Source: Fistulifera solaris (lineage: Eukaryota; Bacillariophyta; Bacillariophyceae; Naviculales; Stauroneidaceae). From it: a stretch of 64,000 nt of DNA. Every line of letters begins with the position of its first letter. The stretch's first letter is position 1. The stretch is from NCBI GenBank assembly GCA_030295235.1, contig AP026144.1, forward strand, positions 831,167-895,166, read 5' to 3'. This document shows positions 34,221 through 45,611 of this stretch, piece by piece. Both the position numbers and the translations under genes were made by a program. The notes beneath the pieces were generated by a model, which ran no database searches, had not been told where the DNA came from, and saw nothing but the letters and a program-made list of their open reading frames with translations.

Positions 34221-34753
34221 TGATGTACGGTGAATAGAGAAGAGAAATCGTTTATGCTATACTATGTAAAAGCTATAGGAAAAGGAGATGAGGATAATTG
34301 TAATGATGGACGAAATTAAACGGATCAGTACTAGGTAAGGTTACACACAAAAAAAATAATGTGAACGGAATCCGGTCATTCCTCTACTAGAGTACTAGTT
34401 ACCGTACCGGTAAGGTCCAAGCAGTATGTATTGTCATGTTTTTTTGGACGGGCAGCTGATAGACAGACAGACAGACAGACAGACAGGCAGGCAGGCAGAC
34501 AGACAGTCTTTTCTTGTCTTCGCGGTCGTTCGAACTTTATTCGTGTAATTCTGGATTGGGTCTATCGACTATACCATTTCAGTGTAGATAGAATGACCTT
34601 TGAAATGCCCCAAACAGTCATTATTCATTATCCGTTCCACCCTTGACCCTTTGCCACAAAACACCAAAAAAGTGCAAATCGAAAAAGACTCTTCTTTCTT
34701 TCTTTCTTTCCCTTGATATTCGTCTTCTCTTCATTCGTTTTGCCTATTTACAA
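34221..34753. other. Intergenic
   Basis: Separates two plus-strand genes. Contains the GACA microsatellite listed separately and a short TTTC run near 34694-34710, just upstream of the FAS1 gene. Confidence 0.4.
34460..34507. repeat. (GACA)n / (GGCA)n microsatellite
   Basis: Tandem ACAG units with an internal stretch of GGCAGGCAGGCA. Intergenic simple-sequence repeat, likely length-variable between strains. Confidence 0.9.
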
Positions 34754-37269
34754 ATGAAATGGCTTATTGTATGGTGTAGTAGTTGTTGTTTCCTCTTAGG
34801 GACGCAACACACTGTGCTAGCGCAAACTTCGGGTGGTGCTACTTTGGATTTTGCGCCTCCTACGGCCAACACTTCCCAGACAGGAGGAGAAGTCCTAGAT
34901 TTAGAAGATGATGTCTTCAACAACATAACAAATATGACGACTCCTTCGACCGCTCCTTTGAGTTCTCCGAATGCGACAGAAACACCGCCGGCTACATCGC
35001 CGACAACAACACCTTCTACAGAAGCAGAAGCCGACGAAACAGAACCAACGAATGCACCTTCAACGGCGTTTGTGAATGTTTCGCATCCCAACGCCGGGGG
35101 CATGACCAATACAGATGGAGAAACCTTTGAAGGCATGACATTACGTGAATTGATCATTTCAAGGGAAGAATTGACCCTGTTTCGAGACTTTTTAGATCAA
35201 GCTGGATTGCTTGAAACAATCTTGGATGATACGACACAACAATTGACTATCTTTGCACCCGACAATCACGCCATGGAGAACAATCGCAACATTCAACTCT
35301 ACAGTACAGGGCTCGACGAATCACCGCCACGATGGTATCACACCATCTTGTCGACTTGCCAAAATCACATGGCCGAAAGTCAAATACTCAATTTCGATCA
35401 AATCTTTGATCAAGTGCGGACCGAAATCACATCCATGCATGATACGTGGCCTGTCAGTCAATTCACACTCCAAGTGGGTGGCGTCGAAATGGAAACGGCC
35501 AATTTGGTAGCATCGAACGGGATATTGCACGTCACACGTGGAGTCATTGCTCCTCAATTCTATTCCCAAACCTTTGCGCAACTCGAATTGCAAGAAGAAT
35601 TCGGTCCCGATCATTTGAATCGTATCAGTATGGTGGATGTTGTCGATAACATTCCCGGAGCCCGACAATTGTTGGCGACGTCCCGTGATACGGGTTTGAC
35701 CTACGCCGGTTGTCGCATCCGTGCGTTCAATCGAATGGGTCTCGATTATTTGCCCCAAACCATCAATGGTGGACAATTCGTCAAGGAAAATGAACTCATG
35801 AATGCCTCCTTTGCCGAACAATCCCTTCACAACTTTGTCGAATATCAACTCATTCCACACAATTACTATCTGCCAGACATTGAGGAAAATTTTGAACAGT
35901 TGGTGATGCCAATCAACAAATGCAGTCATATTTGGATCACCAACCGGGTCGGCAAATTGTGTTTCAATGATGCCTGCATTGTCCGTACGCCTGATCCGCG
36001 CTGGTTCCTCGCCAGCAACGGTGTTGGATACGTCTTGGACAAGTGCATTATTTGTTCCGGCATTGCCATGTTGACCGATTATGCCGCCGAATATTCCAGT
36101 CTCAATACCAAAGACGCGGCGCAATTGTTTTGGGGTACCGAATGGAATTTGCGCAATTTGAGTTTATCGGTGGGAGATGGTGGTCCTTTGACCATGTTTG
36201 CGTCCATCAATACCGGCTTTAACTTTTTCACCTTGGAAGATACGACGCGGTTAAGTACCGACAAGTGGCGTCGGCATTTGTGGGATTTGGCATCGCATTT
36301 CTTGACGCAAGGCAAATATACCCGCGATCATTTGATCAATATCACCAAATCCAATGGCGGGGCATGGAATTTGACCATGTTGACGGGTGAGAATGTAACG
36401 ATTGATTTTGATGAAAGCAGGAATATGGTGCTAGTCGATGGTGGTGATTTGTTTATGCATGACATGCAAGGACAAGATGGGTACGTTTTTTTTTCTTTTA
36501 TGTCGTGCTCGTATTGGTTTTTCTTTGAAATGGTGCAATACAACATTCACTAACACATCCATAAACCTCGTATTTCGTATTCAGATTATTGCATTTTACC
36601 ACTGAAGTACCAAAGCCACGATCCGTGACAAAGAACTGCTTCACAATTGTCGAAGACGATCCAGATGAAAGGTTCAGATTGCATTTAGGATATTTGACGT
36701 CTCTCTTTTTAGAAGAAGACGTCAAACGGTTGCTACCTCTCACGGTCTTTTATGCCCCGAACGAAGCCTGGGAAGGAAAGATGGTTGATTTGATGGAGTT
36801 GTCGGAAACGGTTCTGGAAAACATGATCTTCAAAGAACTTTTGTGGTGTGAACTTTTGGTCGAAATGGCCAACAGCGGTCAACCCATTGAAAGCCACAAT
36901 GGTCAACTCTGGAATGTAGTGGTGAACGAAGAGGGTTTCCCTTGCATCAAAACAATACAACAATTGAATGAAACCCATTCCATGGATGCTTGCATCACAA
37001 AATGTGACATTCTGGCACGCAATGGTATTGTTCACGAAATTGATTCGCTTATTGTGTATCAAAGCTTGGATACACTCGCTCCATTCCCACCGGTGGCGCC
37101 CTTTGCCCCGTCAGCTCCATCGCCGCTTTTCGAACAACCCATCCAGCGTGACAACATAACAGCTCCTACTTTGGCACCCAGTTCGGCAGCGTGGCGAACA
37201 ACAACGTCGTCGTCGTCGTGGGGATTGGTATCGTCTCTACTTGCCGCTATGTTGTGCTATTTCCTCTAG
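34754..37269 (+). CDS. Secreted, probably GPI-anchored fasciclin (FAS1) repeat protein
   Basis: Exon 1 34754-36480, intron 36481-36584 (GTACGT..TTCAG), exon 2 36585-37269; 803 aa. Signal peptide MKWLIVWCSSCCFLLGTQHT, then a Thr/Pro/Glu-rich linker. FAS1-like units follow: LFRDFLDQAGLLETILDD with LTIFAPDNHAM and LHVTRGVIAPQ; a second around MVDVVDNIPGARQLLATSRD; a third with GPLTMFASINTGF; and a fourth with SLFLEEDVKRLLPLTVFYAP and ARNGIVHEIDSLIVYQ. The protein ends in a Pro-rich stalk, a Ser/Thr patch and a hydrophobic tail (WGLVSSLLAAMLCYFL), the pattern of a GPI-attachment signal. FAS1 proteins act in cell adhesion and extracellular matrix. The start was moved from an upstream ATG (34643) because the signal peptide begins here. 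Confidence 0.85.
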
Positions 37270-37385
37270 GCGAGCGGCGAACAAACACTCTCCCCCTTTT
37301 TAGGATTGCATATTTATTTCTAGTTTATTTTGTATGAGAATCAAACAAACGTACCAAGCCACTGTACTATGACTGTAGTCGCTTT

Positions 37386-38789
37386 TCAGGATCCTGATAG
37401 TTGACAGGAAAATGGTGCTCCATGCTTTGACCAGTCTTGTTGAATAGAATAGACAGACCCAGCAGTAGCTGTGATCATAAAGACGAGAGAAAAGTATGTC
37501 AACGCACAGCTCCAATCGAGTGACAGTCTAAATAATGCTAATCCGTGTCGCTTTCGCCAAAAGACAGCGGGCAAGAGCAGCGTCAAGGGAACGGATGTAA
37601 TCGCTCCAATGAAAGACACGAGATCCGAAAAGAAGGGAATCGCGTTTGATAAAGAGAGCGCCAGACTCTGAGGTGCTCGTTGACGATCGACCAGCTCGTG
37701 TCGAATGTTCAAAAATAATTTTTGACTGCCCACGGCAAAGCCAATACTACCCAAAGCACTGAATTTCCGTAACCAGCTGGTGACGGTCGAGGTTGCTGGT
37801 AAACTCATGTCCGTATGTATTTTTGAAGATGCTGAAAAATGAATGGCATGGATACATTGCACTACCACCACCAACAAGGCCAATAAACTCAATAGACTGG
37901 CTGTTCGCCCCAAGCGCGCCATGGTCCGCAGTTGACTGACACCCAACATACAGAGACAGGCACACAAACCCGCCATCGGCAAACACAGACGTACAAAAAC
38001 CGCTTGCAAGGCATGACTCATGACCAAGACATAATTCCCCAAAACGAGAAATATGTTGGAGTAGTAAATGATACGAACCATTCTTGTCGCCCTTTTGTGA
38101 TCAAACAGCGCTTGTGTGAAACCAATAAAGTCATGAGTGGCCGTGTCGTGGTGCAATTTTTCTCCCGTACAAGCTGTTAGGGGAAGTAGATCGACCCACT
38201 CGGGGTCACTCTGCTGCTGTTGTTGCGATAATAAACTCAGGATAGAATTCGCTGTATTCTGATTGATTTCTCGATAGTCAGTGTCATCGGCTATCTTGGA
38301 TTGAATAACTTCCGACTGGGTGTTCTTTTCCAAGCAAGCTGTCTTGGCAATTTTACCCTGTTGCAACGATTCCTGATACCATCGATTCTCTAATTCATGT
38401 TGCTGTTCGACATCTAATGCGGTCCAATGTAAGATCGTTCCCGCATATAGATTGATCGGCAACTGCATTACTAAGAAGAAGAACCCCCAGAAATTCCCCA
38501 GTGTGGCAATGTTGCCCGGCAACGCTAACAAACCCGTCCCCAAACATTCCGCCGTCAACAAAAGAGCACCTTGACCGACATTTAAAAGACGGGATGCATC
38601 ATTGTTACCTGGTGAATAATTCGAATCGATACTGAATTCAGAATCATGACGAATCAACACGTTGCTGGTAAGATTCGTGGGCAATAATTGTGTTTGCTCG
38701 TTGGTTGTTACATTCGAAGGATGATTTGAGGCGTTCTTTGTCGGATGATGATCCTTCGGCGGTTCGAATATATCCAGAAGTGATGTCAT
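37386..38789 (-). CDS. Amino acid/auxin permease family (AAAP) transporter
   Basis: 467 aa from ATG 38789 (MTSLLDIFEPPKDHHPTKN); an in-frame ATG at 38921 would add 44 residues. After a polar cytosolic N-terminus the first membrane segment has the AAAP signature (LLLTAECLGTGLLALPGNIA, then LGNFWGFFFLVMQLPINLYA). A polar loop of about 100 residues follows, then further membrane segments (IYYSNIFLVLGNYVLVMSHA, LPMAGLCACLCMLGVSQLR, LLSLLALLVVVVQCIHAIHF, DLVSFIGAITSVPLTLLLPA, WSCALTYFSLVFMITATAGS). Members are proton- or sodium-coupled amino acid carriers in plasma membrane or vacuole. The substrate is not predictable. No frame break. It ends about 115 bp from the convergent FAS1 gene. Confidence 0.85.
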   Translation of the reverse strand: MTSLLDIFEPPKDHHPTKNASNHPSNVTTNEQTQLLPTNLTSNVLIRHDSEFSIDSNYSPGNNDASRLLNVGQGALLLTAECLGTGLLALPGNIATLGNFWGFFFLVMQLPINLYAGTILHWTALDVEQQHELENRWYQESLQQGKIAKTACLEKNTQSEVIQSKIADDTDYREINQNTANSILSLLSQQQQQSDPEWVDLLPLTACTGEKLHHDTATHDFIGFTQALFDHKRATRMVRIIYYSNIFLVLGNYVLVMSHALQAVFVRLCLPMAGLCACLCMLGVSQLRTMARLGRTASLLSLLALLVVVVQCIHAIHFSASSKIHTDMSLPATSTVTSWLRKFSALGSIGFAVGSQKLFLNIRHELVDRQRAPQSLALSLSNAIPFFSDLVSFIGAITSVPLTLLLPAVFWRKRHGLALFRLSLDWSCALTYFSLVFMITATAGSVYSIQQDWSKHGAPFSCQLSGS

Positions 38790-39418
38790 ATGCTTTTGAT
38801 GCAGCAGGAAGAGATAGAAGGGAAAGATATACGGTTGTGTAATAGGAAGAAGCATATTATAATGACGAGAATCAGGACGAAAACGAAACTTATTTTTTTG
38901 CGAAAAAATGTCGCTCATCATTCGTGATTTACATCGTCCTACGCGGTAAGTTAGACTTCATTAGAGAGTACAAGGAGTAACGTGCGACGTGCGACGCATT
39001 GGGGAAAAAACCCAGTCACGGACTATGTAAAGAATGATAAACGACTACGAATATTGGACTGCAATAACTAAATGATACTCCGTACAGAACAGTGATATTC
39101 ATGAATGGAAGTCGAAAACCTTGTGCATGCTGAGCTACTCCAAACTACTAGCTCAATGCGCTTTCTCAACGTCGCCACGACTGCATTTTAAGTCAATGAT
39201 CAATGATCAAAAAAAGTTGTGTCTTAGCTGGCGATGGCTCTTTTGCCTTTGTTTAGGTTGTATATCATATTTTTGTAACGCAATGATTAAAATAAATGTG
39301 GTAAGGCTATCATTACCAATCGATTTGCTGCATAAAATCGATCAATGTAGCTAATTTTTTTCATACACAAAATAAAGGGAGCATTCTACTCTTGTCAGCG
39401 TTTTTCTCCTTCCCCAGT
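38790..39418. other. Intergenic
   Basis: Upstream region of the transporter gene and downstream region of the small three-exon gene. No ORF or repeat of note. Confidence 0.35.
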
Positions 39419-39949
39419 TTAGCGACGGCCCAAGGAGGTCATGCGGCGCTGAATCTGTGCGTGGGACTCTGTGATAAGAGAGAGAGTGGTTAGTCAATGC
39501 ATCATTGCATCATTAACGAGATACAGAAACGACGCAAAAGCTACAGGTCTCGTTCGCCCAACTCGTCCTATATTCATACGAAATTACTCACCACGCTTTT
39601 CTGACAAAGCCCGACGGGCCTCGACGGCTGCACCGGCAGTCATTCCGGCAAACGGATCGGTAGGTCGTCGCGACGACAGGCGATAGCTGTGACATGCGTC
39701 AGGAAGATCTTCGTAGCGCAGCTGGGACGCCAGTCGCTCACAGTAGGCTTGATCGGAAGACGATGAAGTAGTAGTAGAACCTGCAATTATTTGAATGAAA
39801 TAAAAAGGAAGTGAGATGACTGAAACAAAAAGACGGTGGGGCAACACGACCCCAATAGAACGTAAAAGTCCTCGAAATACACAACACAACAACTTACCCG
39901 TCTTGGATGATACGGGGCTGTTCTTGGGAATTGAAGTTGCGAGAACCAT
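39419..39949 (-). CDS. Small conserved protein with RPTDPFAGM motif, three exons (family B)
   Basis: Exons 39949-39898, 39780-39592 and 39468-39419 give 96 aa. Donors are GTAAGT and GTGAGT; acceptors end TTGCAG and TCACAG. Exon 1 encodes MVLATSIPKNSPVSSKT; exon 2 contains YCERLASQLRYEDLPDACHS and SSRRPTDPFAGMTAGAAVEA; exon 3 encodes ESHAQIQRRMTSLGRR. It matches the 10496-11016 gene in exon number, both intron positions (the second in the same phase before ESH) and the motif DLPxxCxxY..RPTDPFAGMxAGAAVEAxRA. So two paralogs about 28 kb apart are kept in this window. No membrane segment or known domain; function unknown. Confidence 0.8.
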
Positions 39950-40450
39950 GATATCGTTTAGTTTTATTGAACAGGAAAGGATCTTTGGAGAGCAATGACC
40001 GGAAGAGGAAGAAAATGAATGATCTCTCTGGCGCAGAAAATCAACAGAAGGAAGCAGAAAAAAAACGATCGATGGATCCGTGTCAAGGATACCATGTCAG
40101 ACGCGGAGTGGTACCAGTACCAGAAGTACCCTGTAGTATTCAACAAAGAGTGCAATCCAAATGGAGCTCTACATCAAAACACGCAGAACACGGAAGAACA
40201 GCGTGGGCTGTAGGTCACTGGGATCTTTGTGTTCTATAAAGAACCGTACCAGGGTACGTGGTGTTCTTCTACCAATCAAAACCGACGGAATTAACGATTG
40301 CTCGAAGATACGCCAACTTCACCGAAAAAAGTCTAGTAAGAACGGCAACGAGAGTTTAGCTCTACTATTTGCAAGCACTAGACTCATATTGTCGCAATCA
40401 ATCATTATACATTTGATTTTGTTGAACGTGGATACTACTGATTTGCCGAT
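39950..40450. other. Intergenic
   Basis: About 500 bp between two minus-strand genes. Overlapping plus-strand ORFs of 60-97 codons show no coding character. Confidence 0.4.
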
Positions 40451-41757
40451 CTAGCCCTCATAATCTGGAATAATCTCAACACCCGGCAGTTTATCACCCG
40501 CCAGGAGTTCAAGGGTGGCGCCACCTCCGGTGGAAACGTACGTAACCGAGGACGTCTTGTCAAAGGCAGCTAAGGCCGCCACACTATCACCACCTCCAAC
40601 GACGGTAATAGTACCGTTGCGGGTCACTTTCTCGAGTTCATCTACCAGCATGCGAGTCCCTTGATCGAAAGGGGCAATTTCGAAGACTCCCATGGGTCCG
40701 TTGAAGCAAATCTTGCTAGATTCAGCCAACGCCGATTTAAAGGAATCAATAGTCGCCGCACCACAGTCAAGACCCATCCAGCCTTCTTCAATGCCAGCAC
40801 CAACTTTCATTTCAAACGTCTTCGTGCCTTTGGGATTCATGGGGGCCTTGGGGAATCCTTGCGCACAAACGGCATCGATAGGCAGAAAGACCTTTTACCA
40901 GCAGCTTCGGCTTGCTCTAGCAAGGTCTTGGCAGTATCAATCATACCTTCTTCGACCAAACTGGTACCAATGTTGATACCTTTGGCTTTCAAAAAAGTAA
41001 AGGCCAGGCCACCTCCCAAGATCAAATTATCTACGTTACTAAGAAGGCCCTGGATGACGGGCAGCTTTGTGCTGACTTTGGATCCTCCAATAATGGCCGT
41101 GATCTTATCGTCGGACGTGTGGCGGAAATCGAGAAAGGCAAGCTCAGAAGCGACCAAAATTCCGATACCAACTTTACTCTTGTCCGTCATGCACGCTGGA
41201 ACACCGTGTGTCGACGCATGAGCACGATGGGCTGTTCCAAAAGCATCGTTGATATAAGCATCGGCGTAACTGGCGAGAACTTGCGCCATTTCCGGATCAT
41301 TCTTCTCTTCCTTCTTGTAAAAGCGTAGATTCTCCAAGACACAGATTTGGCCTCCAGACAACTGAGACACGATATCTTTCGCGTCGAGACAATCGGGAGC
41401 AAAAACAACTTCCTTGTTAAGCAAGTTTCCCAAATACTCGGCAATGGGCTTGAGAGACAAGGAGTGGCGTTCGTGACGCGTCGCCTCATCGTCGGCGCCG
41501 GCCTGCACCAACTTTGGACGTCCCATGTGACTGCACAAGACGGCATTGCATCCAGCCTCGATGACACATTGAATCGTCGGCAAAGCACCGCGGATACGAC
41601 TGTCGTCGGTAATGTTGCCATTCGAATCCATGGGAACGTTGAAATCAACTCGAATCAATAGAGTTTTATTGGGTTCTCCGAGGGTTTCGAGAACATCGTA
41701 GACGTTGCGTTTGCGAGTAGCGCCGGCGGGCATGGGAGGAATTCCGGGTTGCGACAT
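40451..41757 (-). CDS. PGK: Phosphoglycerate kinase, one-base frame error
   Basis: Catalyses ATP-forming transfer of phosphate from 1,3-bisphosphoglycerate to ADP. The frame from 41757 gives LLIRVDFNVPMD, SHMGRPKL, ENLRFYKKEEKND, NDAFGTAHRAHAST, IIGGSKVSTKLPVIQGLL and LILGGGLAFTFL, all PGK signatures. It then derails after EQAEAAGKR and stops near 40837. One additional base in the T-run 40893-40896 (plus strand) restores VFLPIDAVCAQGFPKAPMNP, joining the second piece with FNGPMGVFEIAPFDQGT, TVVGGGDSVAAL and STGGGATLELLAG. The restored length (about 435 aa) is normal for a PGK with a short N-terminal extension. The N-terminus (MSQPGIPPMPAGATRKRNVY) lacks a plastid presequence, so the cytosolic isoform is likely. 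Confidence 0.95.
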
Positions 41758-42317
41758 GATAGTTAATGAAGTATTTAACTATAAAGAAGGAATAGAAAGC
41801 ATGTGAGACAGAGAACGAAATCTTTGAAGCTTTTCTACGACCGAATGCTAGCAGACAAAACGAACAGAAGTTCCTCGCAAGCAACGTGCACTGTATTCGC
41901 CTTCACTTCTGGATTGAAAACTATCGGTTGAGTAGATTGTAGCACTATCATCGTACCTTGGGTTGTTATTATCGATTCAGTCGATCGTTTTGTATTTACT
42001 TGGAACTTTTATGAAGGAGAAGATGATGCGATCGCATCTGCCGTCGACATGAAAAAAGATTTGGGATTCGCATCGATCACACTGCACTCAAAAAGTACAC
42101 AGGCACGCGGAGAAGCCTTCGGTCGAAGCTATTCATTCATTCGAGAGAAAGTACGACGCGTCACAAAGAGGGTCGTCGTCGGGTGTCAGCTGGTCCAATC
42201 AGTCCCATTTCGACGACTCAGTCACGTGTAATCTGTCACGAACGATTGACAAATGGGGTTTTCTTCTAGCAATAACTTCTATACTCTCAGGTTAGTCTAT
42301 TCATTACAACGCTTCTT
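41758..42317. other. Intergenic
   Basis: About 560 bp between PGK and the TLC gene, both minus strand; holds the PGK promoter. No ORF or repeat of note. Confidence 0.4.
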
Positions 42318-43031
42318 TTACTTTGCCTTTTTAGAATCACCATGTTTTGTTTGCTTCCCCTTCTTGGCCGACATAAACAACCCTTCGACGAGGATTTTCC
42401 CCATCTTGAAATACCAGAACCAATTCAATGCATAAAATCCTATCACAGCCAATACGATCGGGTGCTGCCAGTCCATACCTTCGTTCCGACATTCCTGGAT
42501 CATGATCGGAATCCAGACAATCCGACACAATGTAAACACTGTAACAAATAACAAAAATTGCAATGGTTGTCGCGTGCGTTTCGCCCAGTGCATGAACGGA
42601 TTGCTGAGTTCACACAGGGCCGCCTTACTGTTGGTGCGCAAATGCCGACACACGGGGTGTGTATAATTGGCGAGACCGAGTCCAAGGCACAAGATGCCGT
42701 GCAGTAAATAGGGTCCATCGCCTCGAAGACTGCAGTCGATAATATCAATTACAAAATAACCGACGGACCATAAGATACCGATTCTTTCATTGAAACGAGT
42801 ATCGTCTTGATAATACAGACTGATGATTCCCAATACAATGGCTCCTAAATTGTGTAAATTGTGTAAGGTTTCCCATTTGTGAAAGGAGAATTGGGAATGC
42901 CGTGCGTACGCGTACGCAGTCGTCCACAGAATCAGGGGAATTATGAAAGGTGCGATGGCATCGGGAGCATTATAGGATGACCAAGCGCTAGTCAATGATT
43001 CTTGGAGCATTGTTGCTGTATCTTGATTCAT
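42318..43031 (-). CDS. TLC-domain multi-pass membrane protein
   Basis: 237 aa with about six hydrophobic segments: IAPFIIPLILWTTAYAYARH, LHNLGAIVLGIISLYYQDD, IGILWSVGYFVIDIIDCSL, YLLHGILCLGLGLANYTHPV, FLLFVTVFTLCRIVWIPIMI and VLAVIGFYALNWFWYFKMGK. The pattern W-E-T-x-x-N-L-x-N near the start, GYFVIDIID, LLHG and a late aromatic ALNWFWYFKMGK are typical of TLC (TRAM-LAG1-CLN8) proteins such as TLCD/TMEM56 types. The C-terminus is Lys-rich (SAKKGKQTKHGDSKKAK), as in ER-retained members. A role in ER lipid handling is likely; ceramide synthase is not, since the catalytic double-His motif is not clear. Divergent promoter shared with the next gene. Confidence 0.75.
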   Translation of the reverse strand: MNQDTATMLQESLTSAWSSYNAPDAIAPFIIPLILWTTAYAYARHSQFSFHKWETLHNLHNLGAIVLGIISLYYQDDTRFNERIGILWSVGYFVIDIIDCSLRGDGPYLLHGILCLGLGLANYTHPVCRHLRTNSKAALCELSNPFMHWAKRTRQPLQFLLFVTVFTLCRIVWIPIMIQECRNEGMDWQHPIVLAVIGFYALNWFWYFKMGKILVEGLFMSAKKGKQTKHGDSKKAK

Positions 43032-43376
43032 CTTTTATTGACTTGTGTCTGTGGTTTGTGATCGAATGTTGCAATTTGTTCTGTGCATGCGTTGTGCGTT
43101 TTGAAAACGAATTTTCCCCCCAGCGCGACAGTCTGTCTGTCGGACATCGGCATTCGGACGAAATAATATGGGCGACGATTACGAAAACCATGCGCTTCGG
43201 TACCCAGTCCCTAAGTAAAATTCATCGTTACGTATCAGGTACTTTTTACTTTGTAGTCACACCCGTTTTCACACGATGATGATGATGATGATGATGCTGT
43301 GATTGTTGTTCTGTTTGTTTATAGTCAACGAATCGTATCCTCTCACTTTTTGACTTACTTCCGAGAAAGAACCACC
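43032..43376. other. Bidirectional promoter region
   Basis: 345 bp between the divergent TLC gene (-) and small membrane-protein gene (+). Contains a (GAT)n run near 43277-43293. The short spacing suggests a shared promoter. Confidence 0.45.
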
Positions 43377-43839
43377 ATGAAGGAATGCAGTAATACGGCC
43401 GAAACAGCCGCAATCGATCAGATCGCTTGCATTCTGAGTTACAACGGAACTGTTCTGGATACGGTTTTGAATTACACAATCTTGGCCGCACATGTGTACG
43501 CGGACCGTATCGCAACCACACGTCGTTCTACCGCAACCACTCTTTCCTGCTTCCTATTCGTTTTTGGGTTTCCAAATTGTCTTGTGCTTGGTGGTTGGAT
43601 GTTCCGGCATCTCCATCATTTGGTGTGCTTGTTTGGGATGGCAGTATCGACAATTGCCTCTTTGGCTGGGTATTCTTGACGGCCTTCTGCTCTTGTATTA
43701 TGCCGTTACAGCGGAATGGATCACAACCATCGCACATGCTTGTGCGATTGTCTTGGGTCAAGGACTCTACGCGATGTCGATGTGTTTGGAAGATTCGTTG
43801 CATCAACGACCTATGTATCGCCCCATTGACACGAAATGA
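43377..43839 (+). CDS. Small multi-pass membrane protein, one frame change
   Basis: Start at 43377 in good context (ACCACCATGA). The first frame gives MKECSNTAETAAIDQIACIL and VLNYTILAAHVYADRIATTR. The other frame, from about 43515, gives the more convincing hydrophobic helices FQIVLCLVVGCSGISIIWCA, LWLGILDGLLLLYYAVTAEW and IAHACAIVLGQGLYAMSM, ending HQRPMYRPIDTK. A one-base change near 43500-43560 would join them into about 153 aa with four membrane helices. Neither frame alone accounts for both ends. No family recognised. Confidence 0.5.
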
Positions 43840-43947
43840 AGGAAAGAAAAATAAGAAGGAATGATTCGCGGTTACGATGAAAATATGCGGAATCTAAGAT
43901 CAATCTACATACATCAAGAAATGACTGTCGTGGGAACTACTTTTCAG

Positions 43948-44878
43948 TCACTTCCCAGTCAAAGTCTTGCAGCATTCGTTTTCACAATCAGGTGTAGGCG
44001 GGGATATCGCTTTCGCGTTTTTGACACAACACGTCGTTGCGCAACAGTAGCAACTACCACAAGAATGCAAACATTCCGAATGTTTCAACAACAGGATTTC
44101 AATCTCTTCCAGATCACTCGATCGAAAGATCCAGTACATCACATACCACACCAAAAGGAGCATTCCCCAAAAAGCCCCATAGAAAGCTTTGAACCATCGT
44201 GCTGTACACTTTTGATGCTGAAGCATGGTTGCAATGTCTTGCCAGTGGTGCAAGGCTCGACTACAAGAAGGATGGACGTTTTGTTCGATCCATGCGGTTT
44301 GCAAACAATCACTGGGAAAGGTTGTAGATACTAACGGATAGGACTGACTCTCAATGAAATCTTCCGTCAAGTGACGGCGACTGGTTGCTGTGCGAAGATA
44401 TTGTGGTTCAGCAGACGAAGTGGTACTAGGAACTGAACTTGTTGGTGATATCGCTGAGTCGGGTATATTGCGTTTTTCAATGCTGGAATCCATCAATTGA
44501 ATCATGTGAGGTGCACTGTCTCGTTCTAAAGACAAAGTTAAAGTCCAGGCATCCATTTGCGGCGTTGATACCGTGTGTGACGGCTCGGATGAGGAGACTG
44601 ATTCGCATAGTTCCCGCTCATCTCGAAGACACAGATCGTGCGCCGCTACGTACGCCGCCTCCACATCTTCTAAAGCTCTATTCCAGTAGTCGTTCAGCAC
44701 TTGATCTGTGAAAATGATTCCATAGACATTGTGGATTATTCAAGTTATTGAGAATCGAGTGGAAAGCATTGCAAACAGGTATATATTTTTTTTGTTTCTT
44801 ACATTTTCGAATGACCGAGACACAGCACGCAATCGTCAAAAGAAAAGTGAGAAATGACTGAAGCTTTGTCATTCTCAT
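43948..44878 (-). CDS. Signal peptide, single TM, short Cys-rich tail protein (smaller paralog)
   Basis: Exon 1 44878-44803 encodes a signal peptide (MRMTKLQSFLTFLLTIACCV). The intron 44802-44706 has a GTAAGA donor and TCACAG acceptor; exon 2 is 44705-43948; 277 aa in total. The ectodomain has VEAAYVAAHDLCLRDERELC and a Ser/Thr-rich middle, then RRHLTEDF, CLQTAWIEQNVHPSCSRALH, a TM helix (FYGAFWGMLLLVWYVMYWIF) and a tail with about 11 Cys (SECLHSCGSCYCCATTCC, CENECCKTL). The same order, the same intron phase and the motifs LTE, C-x-x-A-W-x-E-Q and P-x-C-S-R-A-L are shared with the larger gene at 46646-47937. The two are paralogs; function unknown. Confidence 0.8.
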
Positions 44879-45344
44879 TATCTTTCAGAGATACACAACG
44901 TATTTGTTTTATCAACTACAATGCATCGATCGTTTTCTACTGTAGTTATTGCATGGTCTCGCCATGACAAATGAGAATCCATAAAGCTCTTTTTTCATCA
45001 TCTCTCCCCGTGATCCTTTTTCTTCAAAAACTCGTGCAAATGAATGTCAAAATATCAATGCCGCTGTTCGACGGTGTTCTTTGTCGTACTCAAAAGTTTA
45101 CAGTCTTTTTCACATGCGTCGCTGTCTGTGTTCCAACGAACAATCTTACCGGTTCCAAATATTTTATCTGGCGAATATCCACTCATGACTGGAAAGCAGT
45201 CATGAAGAAAGGTCGCCGACATTATTTATTTGGGTTTACCAGTAGAGCAAATTTAAAAGATAACAATTTTTACAAGACTTTTCGACCGTGAAGAGTCGAT
45301 GCGTGAAGTTCAAATGCTATTGTTAATACTTGGGTCGGATATAA
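44879..45344. other. Intergenic
   Basis: Upstream of the smaller cysteine-tail gene. A 106-codon plus-strand ORF (44971-45291) has no domain and was not called. Confidence 0.35.
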
Positions 45345-45611
45345 AAATACTTATCATTAGTTGACAAGCTTGCAGAACGAGCAGAGTTCAACTACCGTAT
45401 CAGTCGAGCTCTGGGAGAATGCGCTTGGCGAGACTTGAAGCGCACCGCTTTCCTGCTGACCAGCTACACTGACTCCTTGAACGAGTTGGTTCAGTCAGCA
45501 GTCCTTGGTGTCACAGAACTCACTGATGAACATGATAACAAGTTGTCGGTTGATTCTTGTGAGCGATCCTCTCGGTTGAAACGTATTAGAACGAATTATG
45601 ACAGAGAATAG
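45345..45611 (+). pseudogene. ATG-less coding-like fragment
   Basis: An 88-codon open frame without a start codon. It reads DKLAERAEFNYRISRALGEC, AWRDLKRTAFLLTSYTDSLN, ELVQSAVLGVTELTDEHDNK and so on to a TAG. The residue mix (balanced, Leu/Ala/Glu-rich) looks like real protein rather than noise. It could be an exon of an unseen gene (an AG lies just inside, at 45359-45360) or the remnant of a lost gene. No family recognised. Confidence 0.35.
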
